Assembly: GCF_017743995.1 (NCBI RefSeq)
Contig: NZ_JAGHRB010000005.1
Span: 1-64,000 of the forward strand
Direction: 5' to 3'
From: Ruegeria sp. R13_0
GTDB taxonomy: Bacteria > Pseudomonadota > Alphaproteobacteria > Rhodobacterales > Rhodobacteraceae
Length of the DNA: 64,000 nucleotides
A program made the position numbers and the translations under genes. Numbering within the stretch: the stretch's first letter is position 1; the number at the start of each line of letters is the position of its first letter. The notes beneath the pieces are model-generated. The model searched no databases and was not told the DNA's origin. It worked only from the letters and a program-made list of their open reading frames with translations. Of this stretch, positions 35,918-46,100 are shown one piece after another.

Positions 35918-36242
35918 TGTGAGTTCAATTTAGGCAGGCCCTGGCTGCTCGCGGACAGTGAGGGTAATTTGACGAGTCTGTATCGCAAGCAAATACAGTC
36001 CGAGAAAAACATCGACCACGTGATCAAAATTATTTGTCGTGGCATATTTCGAGAAATTGGCAGCTTCTCTCAAAACGATACAAATTATATGAATGTTTGC
36101 AAGCCTGCATTTCTGGTCAAGTCTTTGAAAATAAACTGCCTCTTCCCGATCTGAAAAGCACCAAAATGTTGACTAAATTTTAATTTCTCTATTTGTTGAT
36201 CAAACGTGAATTTAACAAGTGAAGTGGACGCCGCTGGCCGTC
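35918..36242. promoter_or_regulatory. AT-rich region upstream of the LuxR-type gene
   Basis: About 325 bases with markedly low GC. CTGTAT (35978-35983) and ATACAG (35993-35998) form a perfect inverted repeat with nine bases between. A TTGACT at 36169-36174 could be a -35 box, but no strong -10 box follows. A 61-codon frame at 35969 is probably chance. The region should hold the regulator's promoter. Confidence 0.5.
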
Positions 36243-36977
36243 ATGAAAAACGCGCTGATTGACTTTGTTGATGCTTTGGCCGGACTTACCTCCGCAGAAG
36301 ACCGATGGAATGAAGCAGTCGCGCAATCTCAAAAGCAGGGTATTGAGGCGATCCTGGTTGGTGAGGCTGACGGGATCAAAAAGCAGATCTTCTGGATGAA
36401 CACCAACATGCCGGATGACTGGATCACCGAGTATCTCGAAGAAGACTACATGTCGGTGGATGCCATGCTCGAGACATTGGCCTGGCAAAACGAATACCAC
36501 ATTGTCGAATCCGGCCAGATGAAACGCGTGGATGCGCGATCCGACAAGGAATATGCGCTGGATCACGGGTTGAAATCCGCCGGGCTGGCCTCATTGATCG
36601 GGTCTCGATTTGGCGAGCCCGGGCGGCGTGGGGTCTATGTGACGCTGTGTTCCGGCGACACAATGCAGGCCGCACACAACAACAGCGACGTCGATTTGAC
36701 GATGCTGGCGGCCTTGTTGGCCACGTCTATTACCGACCCCATTCATTCCCAAGCAAATCTGAAGTTGAAAGCAATGACCCAGGTCCTTTCACAACGTCAG
36801 CAAGAAGTATTGGAGTTGCTGGCCAACGGGTGTCAGACGGCCCGCATCGCCGAACGTCTCAACATCAGCGAAGCGGCGGTGAACAAGCATTTCTCACTGG
36901 CGCGCAAGGCGTTGGGCGCGTCGACCCGGGAGCAGGCGCTCGCCATCGCCTTGAAAGACAACTTAATTAACCTGTGA
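36243..36977 (+). CDS. LuxR-type regulator with an autoinducer-binding-like domain
   Basis: The protein is about 244 residues. Residues about 15-150 resemble an autoinducer-binding domain: WITEY and SVDAML keep the Trp, Tyr and Asp that contact acyl-homoserine lactones in TraR, but the next Pro is Ala. Residues about 180-235 are a LuxR/GerE HTH: LSQRQQEVLELLANGCQTAR, then LNISEAAVNKHFSLARKALG. ATG 36243 is used; GTG 36219 is also open and neither has a good site. No luxI-type synthase lies in the window, so it is a solo. Its position before the adhesin suggests control of surface attachment, which is inference. Confidence 0.88.
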   Translation: MKNALIDFVDALAGLTSAEDRWNEAVAQSQKQGIEAILVGEADGIKKQIFWMNTNMPDDWITEYLEEDYMSVDAMLETLAWQNEYHIVESGQMKRVDARSDKEYALDHGLKSAGLASLIGSRFGEPGRRGVYVTLCSGDTMQAAHNNSDVDLTMLAALLATSITDPIHSQANLKLKAMTQVLSQRQQEVLELLANGCQTARIAERLNISEAAVNKHFSLARKALGASTREQALAIALKDNLINL

Positions 36978-37109
36978 AGGTATAAATATCTCTACCTTGG
37001 GCGAAGCCCGCCTGTTTCCTAAGGTGCAGTAGCAAATTTTCGCCGACGAATAGTCGGGGTCCGTTTTTGGCCCCGCTTTACCAGTATTTTCGATGGAGCC
37101 ACCTCTCAC
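36978..37109 (+). promoter_or_regulatory. structured leader upstream of the adhesin gene
   Basis: The 132 bases between regulator and adhesin hold several stem candidates. ACCTT (36994-36998) pairs with AAGGT (37021-37025), enclosing GGGC-GAA-GCCC (36999-37009). CCGAC (37043-37047) pairs with GTCGG (37053-37057). CGGGG (37055-37059) pairs with CCCCG (37071-37075) and shares bases with the previous stem, so those two exclude each other. A TATAAA at 36981 could be a -10 box. It does not match a riboswitch consensus I can recall. Confidence 0.45.
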
Positions 37110-40100
37110 ATGAATATGCAGTCGCAACTGAAAGGCCGCCTGGCCCGCACGCCTTCGTTCTCCCTATCTACCGTTGAGCTGCGCGGTGTCTCCGCCGAAT
37201 TCGATCAGTCCATCAAAGCACTGCCTCCGTCGCTGGCGCAACCCGTGCGCGTTCCCACCGATACCAAGGGGCGGGGGGATTTCCTCAAGCAATTGGCGGC
37301 GAAATCTGCGGCCAAGCTGGCCGCAGGTGGTACCGCGCTGATCCTTGTACTGCTAAGCGCCGAGACCGCTCAGGCTCAGTCATCAGACGTGTCCTTGCGC
37401 ACATTGGACGGGGTGAAGTCCATTGAGGTTCTGCCCGATGGTACCGCCGAGGTCACGCTGGAGAACGGAGCCGTCATGCGCCTGCCTGCGGGCAGCTTCA
37501 CCGTGTCAGGCAGCGAGGTTCTGGTCTCGGAGGCGGTCGCGCTGCAGATGACAGAGGCCGCAGCCGCGGGCGGAGGTGTGTCCGGGGGAACGCTGGCCGC
37601 CGTGGGTGGCGGGCTTGCCTTGGCCGGAGCCGCCGGTGGCGGCGGAGGTGGCGGCAGCGACGGAGGTGGCTCGGGATCGACGACCGCCCCTACCACGGGG
37701 ACGGTTGTAGATGGCTATCTGGTCAACGCCACCGTATTTCAGGATTTGAACGGCAACGCGATTTTTGACGCGGGGGAGCCGAATACGACCACCGACGCGC
37801 AGGGCAACTATTCGATCGCTCTGGACCCGTCCAACCCGACAGCCAAGATCGTGTCGATTGGCGGCACGGACTCTTCGACGGGTCAGGCGTTTACCGGCAC
37901 CCTGACCGCTCCGGCAGGGTCGACCGTCATCACTCCTCTGACCACACTTGTTCAGAGCCTTGTCGAAGCCAGCGCCGATAGCGACACGCCGCTGACCGCA
38001 GCCGAAGCAAATGAACAACTGGCCGCCGCGCTGGGTCTGGGCAGCGGTACCAACCTGTTGGAGCTTGACCCGGTCGAGGCCATCACAAGTGCAAGTGATC
38101 CTGCGGCTTTTGCAGCCGCCGCGCAGGTTGCGTCCGTTATTTCTGCAGCAGCCGCGGCGCAGGATACTGCCGAAGCCGGATCAGAAGCGTCCGAAGCCGC
38201 GGCGGCGTCGCTTGCGCAACAATTGCTGGACGCGAGCTCTCCATCGGATGTGCTGAGCGATCCGGATGCGATTGCCGAAGCGCTGGAAAGCGCGAATGTA
38301 GACGCGGCCGAAGCAAGCGCTATTGCATCGGATGTTCAGGAAACAAACACGCTTATCGCGGACGCAGATGGCTCGGCCGAAGAAATTCAGCGGGATATCG
38401 AAGCTGCGCAAGAAGTGTTTCAGGGCAGCGTTGTAGAGTCGATTCAGGACGATGAGGCTGGCACCGTTGACGTCGCGGGAGAAGCCAGCACTATTGTTTC
38501 GCTCAGACCAGTCGTTCTGTCTGAAAACTTTGCGGACACTTACGGTCCGTCAAACCTGGATAGCGCTCCGGTCATGTCGGGCACCGGTCGTCCGGGTAGT
38601 ATCGTCCGCGTGACTTTCAGCGATGCCGACGACGCGACGACCGATACCAGCCAGACCACCATCGTTGATGGCAGTGGTAATTGGCGAATCACCTTTGACG
38701 CCGCCGATTTCCCCACAGCAAGCGGGGCTTATACGGTTGAGGTCGCAGCCGCGCCCTCGGGTTCGTCTGTGTTCACCGTTCCGGCCGTCTCGGGCGGCAG
38801 CTTTGATGTTGACCTGACGCCACCGGCGGCACCTGTTCTGGATTCCGTGTCCAGCGACGGCACCTTGACGTTGGAAGAGCGAGAGTCGGAGTTGACGGTA
38901 TCCGGCACCGCCGAGGCGGGCGCCACTGTCGCTGTCACAATCGGTAGTGTGACTCTGACGGATACTGCTGCCGCAGATGGCGCGTTCAGTGTCACGTTCG
39001 ATGAGGCTGACATTCCGACCTCGGGTTTCTCCATCAGCGCTGTTGCGTCGGATGATCTGGGCAATGCTAGCGGCTCGGCGACACAGGCGATCTCGGTCGA
39101 GCCGGAATCGGCTCTGACTCCGACTGTTGATCCGGTCTCGGGCACGCTGGGGTCCGCGGAATTGGCAGCGGGCCTGACCGTCACTGGCACGGGTCGCGCG
39201 GGCAGCACCATCACCGTCTCCATCGATGGCGCGGATCAGAATGCGGTCGTCGGAGGCGACGGCACGTGGAGCGTGACCTTTGCCGAAGATGATCTGCCTG
39301 ACGCGAGCGGTGACTATTCGGTTTCTGCGGTAGCGACCTTGCCAAGCACCGCTTTCACCAGCGGTTCGGTTGATGGCGGCGGGTTCTCGGTTGACCTGAC
39401 CGCTCCCGATGCACCGTCGCTCGACACCATCGCAGGCAACAACGCGCTGGAGCTTGAGGAGCAGGGCGCTGACCTGACCATCACCGGCACCGCCGAGGCG
39501 GGCGCGACGGTTGAGGTCACCCTCAACGGCGTGGTTGAAACGGTTGTTGCGGATGCGGGTGGCGCGTTCTCGGTCACTTTTGATGCGGCGGATGTGCCCG
39601 GAGATGACTTCTCGGTTAGCGCCACGGCCACGGACGCGCTGGGCAATGAAAGCAGCGCGGCCACACAGCCTGTCACGGTCGAGCCGGTCTCGGCCCTGAC
39701 GCCCACAATCACGCCGGTTTCGGGTACGTTTGGCCCAAGCGAACTGGCCGCAGGGCTGGTGGTGTCCGGTACGGGCCGCGCGGGCAGCACCGTGACCGTG
39801 GATATTGACGGCGTCACGCAGGACGCAACCGTCGATGGCGACGGCAACTGGATAGCCACCTTTGCAGAGGCCGATTTGCCGGACGCGACGGGGGACTACA
39901 CGGTCTCTGCCTCGGCGACATTGGCGGGCACGTCCGTCTCCAGCGGTTCAGTCTCGGGCGGAGGGTTCTCGGTCGATCTGGACGCCGCAGCCGCGCCTGT
40001 TCTGGATGCGGTCGCAGGCAATAACGCCATTGAACTGGAGGAAAGCGGCTCGGACCTGACCGTGACTGGCACCACCGATGAAGGCGCGACGGTTGAGGTC

Positions 40101-43100
40101 ACAATCGGCAGCGTCACCCTGACAGACGTGGCCGGTGTTGGAGGCGTGTTCAGCGTCACATTCGATGCCGCTGACGTTCCGACCTCGGACTTCTCCATCA
40201 GCGCTGTGGCGTCGGATGATCTGGGCAATACCAGCGCTTCGGCAACGCAGGCGATCTCGGTCGAGCCGGTCTCAGCCTTGACCCCGACCGTTGATCCGGT
40301 CTCGGGCGTCCTGGGTGCGGACGATTTGGCGGCTGGCCTGACGGTCACTGGCACCGGCCGCACCGGCAGCACGGTTACCGTGACGATTGATGGCGAGGAT
40401 CAACAGGCCGTCGTGGACGGCGACGGCAACTGGAGCGTGACCTTCGCTGAGGCAGACCTGCCTGCGACGACCGGCGACTACGCGGTGTCTGCCGTGGCAA
40501 CCTTGCCTCCAACCGCGTTCACCAGCGGTTCGGTTGATGGCGGTGGGTTCTCGGTCGATGTGACCGCGCCCGATGCGCCGGTGATTGACAGCGTCGCGGG
40601 CGACAACGCTCTGGACCTGGAAGAGCAGGGCGCAGACCTGACCATCACCGGTTCCGCCGAGGCCTTCGCCTCCGTTGAAGTGGAGATCAATGGGGTCGTG
40701 GAAACCACCGTCGCCGATGATGGTGGCGTGTTCTCGGTAACCTTTGCAGCGGCGGATGTACCGGACGCGGATTTCTCAGTCAGCGCAACGGCCACGGACG
40801 CGGCAGGCAATACCGGTGACGAGGCCACTCAGGCCGTGACGGTTGAGCCGATTTCGACCCTGACGCCCACAATCACCCCGGTCTCGGGCACGTTTGGCCC
40901 GACCGAACTGGCCGCCGGGCTGGTGGTATCCGGCATGGGCCGTTTGGGCAGCACGGTTACTGTGACGATTGATGGTCAGGAACAGGAGGCCGTCGTTGCC
41001 CCCGATGGCAGCTGGAGCGTCACCTTCGCTGAGGCAGACCTGCCGGACGCCAGCGGTGACTATTCGGTGTCTGCCGTGGCGACCCTGCCGCCGACCTCTC
41101 TGTCCAGCGGATCGGTTGATGGTGGAGGATTCTCTGTCGATGTAACTGCGCCTGACGCGCCGCTTCTGGATGCGGTCGCCGGTGACAACTTCATAGACCC
41201 GTCCGAGCAAGCCGATGATCTTGTCATCTCGGGCACGGCCGAGGCGTTCAGCACCGTCACCGTCACGATCGGCGTAGAATCCCAGCAAGCAACGGCTGAC
41301 GTGAATGGTGATTTCTCGGTCACTTTCGCGGCAGCAGATGTGCCGACCGAAAACTTCCAGGTGACTGCGGTCGCCGTAGATGCGCTGGGAAATACCAGCG
41401 CGACGACAGATCGCTCGGTTCTGGTGGGTGCGGTCGGCCAGGTCATCACCGGCACCAGCGGCGATGATGAGCTGTCGGGCACGCCCGGTGACGACACGAT
41501 CAACCCCGAAGGCAATGATGATGGCCTCGACATCATCAACGGCTCTCAGGGGGATGACGAGATCGACCTGAGCACATCCGGTGGCACCAGCTTTGTGGAA
41601 CTGAACTACGCCGCGCTGGATGGCCCGATCGATGTGACACTGGACTATGCCAGCAACACGGGTTCGGTAGATAAGGGTGCCGATGGTACCGACACGCTGA
41701 CCAGCCCTGAAACCACGGGCGAGGCGTTCGGGATCGGCCTTGTCGGTACGCAGGGCGATGACACGTTTACCGTCGTTCAGGACGGTGTCGAGACATGGGC
41801 GGGCATCTTCTACGAAGGCGGCGATGACACGGTCAACGTGACGCTGAACACCGGCATCGTGCGTGTGAATGCAGTGACCCCCGGCGCCGTGGATGAAGAT
41901 GTCACAGCGGATCTGACCACGGGCGACATCACCTTCGCCAGCGGCTCGATTGACCTGAACGTATCCGGCTCTGGTGGTCAGATCGAGCTGGAAACCGGCG
42001 ACGGTGATGATAGTGTGACCGGCTCTGACGCGGATGAGCGCTTCATTCTGGGCGCCGGCACCGATACGCTGAATGCGGGCGGCGGCTTTGACACCGTGCG
42101 CTATGACCGAGGCGATGTGACGACCGGCGTGACGGTGAACCTTCAGACCGGGATTGCGACCGGTACATGGGACGGTCAGGCCTTCTTGCACAACTTGTCC
42201 AACGTCGAACGCGTGCGCGGATCACGCACCGGAGACGACACGCTGACAGCGGCCAACTCTGGCTCGCGGCTGGAGGGTCGAGGCGGCGACGATACGCTGA
42301 TCGGTGGTGCCGGAGACGACCTTCTGATCGGTGGCGATGGTGCGGATACGTTCTTTGTCGGACGTGGCAACGACACCATTCAGGACTATCAGGGCGACTC
42401 CATCGACACGATCGAACTGGACCCTGCCTATACCGAGGCTGAAATCGACCAAGCGGTTGCAGATGCGGTTCAGGACGGCGACGCAGTGGTGGTCACCTTC
42501 GTGTCAACCGGCGCGACGCTCCGGCTGGAGGGCTGGACGGTTGCCGAGCTACAGGCCGAAAACGCCGGTGGGGATATCGTGGGGACATCTGGCAATGACT
42601 TGCTTGTTGGCACGGACGGCGACGACACAATTGATCCGCAAGGCAACGACGGGAATGACCCGGATCGGGTTATTGGGTCTCTGGGCGACGATACGATCGA
42701 CCTGACCAATACTGGTGCCGATAGCTTTGTTACGTTGGAATATGGTGGTTTGGGGGGTCCAATCGATGTGACGCTGGACTACGCGCTCAATGAGGGGCGG
42801 GTAGTCAAAGGCGTCGGCGGAGTTGATGGAACGGATACGTTGATCAGCCCGAACACAACTGGCGAGGCCAACGGGATTGATATCTTTGGCACTGCTGAAG
42901 ATGATACCTTCACCATCACTCAAAACGATGCGGGAACCTTTACGGCGATCGTATATGCCGGTGGTGATGACACCGTCAATCTGGAACTCGACACGGGTGT
43001 TGTACGTGTCACGTCTTCGGATTCTGAAGATGTCACAGCGGATCTTACCACAGGCGACATTACATTCCTTGGCGGTTCGATTGACCTCAATGTCACCGGT

Positions 43101-46100
43101 TCTGGTGGCCGGGTTGAGCTGGTGACCGGCAATGGTGATGACACTGTAACTGGCTCGGCCTTAGATGAGCGGTTCATCCTTGGGGCCGGAACCGACACGC
43201 TTAATGCAGGCGACGGAATTGACCTCGTGCGTTATGACCGTTCCGCCGTCTCGGATGGCGTGACCGTCAACCTCGAGGCTGGCACTGCAACCGGGACATG
43301 GGGCGGTCAGGCCTTCTCGCACAGCTTGTCGGGTGTCGAGCAGGTACGCGGCTCGCGGACTGGCGGTGACAATCTGACTGCAGCGGATAGTGGATCGTTC
43401 CTTGACGGTCGCGGTGGCGACGACACGCTGACCGGCGGTGCCGGAGATGACGTGCTGGTCGGTGGCAGCGGCGCTGATACGTTCGTTGTCGGACGTGGCA
43501 ACGACACTATTCAGGACTATCAGGGCGAAGACATCGACACGATCGAGCTGGACCCTGCTTATACCGAAGCCGAGATCGACCAGGCGGTTGCAGATGCGGT
43601 GCAGGACGGAGACGCGGTGGTGGTCACATTCGTGTCCACGGGTGCGACGCTCCGGCTGGAGGGTTGGACGGTTGCCGAGCTGCAGGCTGAAAACGCCAGC
43701 AGCGGTTCCGACATCATCGGCACGTTTGGTGATGATGTTCTGAACGGCACCGATGGGGACGACTTCATCGACCCACAGGGCAATGACGATGGGTTTGACC
43801 TCATCAACGGCTCGACCGGAGATGATGAGATCGATTTCTCGAACTCCGGTGGCGAAAGCTTTGTCGAGCTGAACTATTCGGGTCTGGGAGGGCCGATCAC
43901 GGCCTCGATCGACTATGCCAACAATACGGGCTTTGTCGACAAGGGGGCGGACGGGTTCGACTCGCTCACCGACCCCAACACGACCGGGGAATCGCTGGGT
44001 ATCGGGCTTGTCGGCACCGCTGGCAATGACACCTATAACATCACGCAGGGCACTGGCTTCTCGTGGGCCGGGATTGTCTATGCCGGTGGCAATGATGTGA
44101 TCAATGCCAGCCTGAACGAGGGTATCGTCCGGGTTGATACAAGCGGTGAGGCGACCACGGCCGATCTTTCGAGCGGCCTGATCAGCTTTGCCAGCGGAAG
44201 CATCCAGGTGAATGCGACAGGCTCTGGCGGTCGGATCGAGCTTCGGACATTTGACGAAGACGACTCAATTGTCGGTTCAGACGCGGATGAGCGCTTCATT
44301 TTGGGTGCAGGGACCGACACCCTGAATGCGGGCGGTGGCTTTGATACCGTGCGTTATGACCGTGGCGACGTGACGACCGGCGTGACGGTGAACCTACAGG
44401 ATGGGACCGCAACCGGTACGTGGGATGGTCAGGCCTTCTTGCACAACCTGTCCAATGTCGAAGAGGTGCGCGGTTCCCGGAACGGAGACGACAGCCTGAC
44501 GGCGGCGGATACGGGCTCTGTCCTGAATGGCCGCGGTGGCAATGACACGCTTATTGGTGGTGCCGGCAACGACACCCTGATCGGTGAGGCTGGCGATGAC
44601 ACGCTGCAGGGCAACGCTGGCGAAGACTTGTTTATCGTCGGACGCGGCAATGACATCATTCGCGACTTTGAGGCCGGGATCGACGACATCGAACTGGACA
44701 ACGGTGCCACGGATGAAGAGATCGCTCTGGCGGTGCAAAATGCGGAGCAGATCGGCGATGATGTCCGGATTACCCTGCCAGATGGCGCGACGATCCTGTT
44801 CGAAGACTGGACGGTTGCGAACTTCCAGCAGGAATACGAAGATCGCTATGCAGTCAACGATATCATCGGAACAGACGGCCCGGATGTGATTGACGGGACA
44901 GATGGCAACGACTTTATCGACCCGCTGTCCAGCGGCGATGGCGATGACGTCATCAACGGCTCGCTTGGCGACGATGAGTTCGATCTGTCAAACGCAGATA
45001 GTGAGAGCTTTGTCGAGCTGCGTTATAGCAACCTGACCGGCCCGATCGAGGCCTTTGTTGACTATGCCAGCAATCAGGGTTCCGTAAACAAATTCGGCGA
45101 TGGGTTCGATAACATCATCAGCCCGCTGACACCCGGCGAAGCCTTTGGTCTGGGGATCACAGGGACCTCTGGGGATGACACGATCAACATCACCCAGGGC
45201 AGCGGCTTCTCGTGGTTCGGCGCGTTTTATGCGGGCGGTGATGACACGATCAACGCCAACCTGAACTCGGGCATCATCCGCATCGACGCGGGCAGCGGTG
45301 CAACGACTGCCAACCTCGATACCGGCAGCATCGCCTTTGCAGGTGGGTCGATTGACCTGAACGTGACCGGCTCGGGTGGTCGGATTGAGCTGCGGACCTT
45401 TGACGAGGATGACAACGTAACCGGCTCGGACCGGGATGAGCGTTTCATTTTGGGCGCAGGTACCGATGTTCTGAATGCGGGCGGCGGGTATGACGTTGTG
45501 CGCTATGATCGCAGCGACGTGACAGATGGCGTCACGGTCAACCTTGCAACAGGCGTCGCAACGGGTACGTGGGACGGCCAAGCCTTTACCCACACCCTGT
45601 CGAATGTCGAAGAGGTTCGTGGCTCGCGCACCGGCAATGACACGCTGACGGCGGCGGATACCGGTTCGGTCCTTGAGGGGCGCGGCGGTGTCGACACCTA
45701 TACGGGTGGTGCGTCCGAGGACATCTTCATCGTGGGTGAAGGTCATGACGTCGTCTATGACTTCGACATCGACGTGGATCAGCTGCAAACCCGTGACGGA
45801 GCCTTTGACTTCGGGCTTCCGGCTTACGAGGATGTCACCTTTGACGGTCAGCCGTCGCTGCGTTTCAACTTCAGCCCTGATGACTCGGTCACTTTGGTCG
45901 GTTGGAGCGGTCGGGACCTTGAGAATTCCATCGCAGAGGAGCTTCTGTCGCTGACACCGGGGCGGATGAACAATCCGGCCACGCTGACGATCACCGGCGC
46001 GGGGAACCTTGCCCTGATCGCGTCGGACATCACCGAGTTCCTGCAGACGCAATCGTCGACCGAGTTCACCTTCTTCGAAGATGGAGCTGCGGAAAACTAT

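Noticed and set aside
35978-35998. CTGTAT-N9-ATACAG inverted repeat as a lux box
   Set aside because: The lux-box core needs about 12 bases between CT and AG; here there are 17, and it lies 245 bases before the regulator. It remains only an inverted repeat.
38500-45955. Tandem repeats that might suggest a CRISPR array or minisatellite
   Set aside because: The repeats are hundreds of bases long, stay in frame, and encode Ig-like and RTX domains; they are part of one gene.
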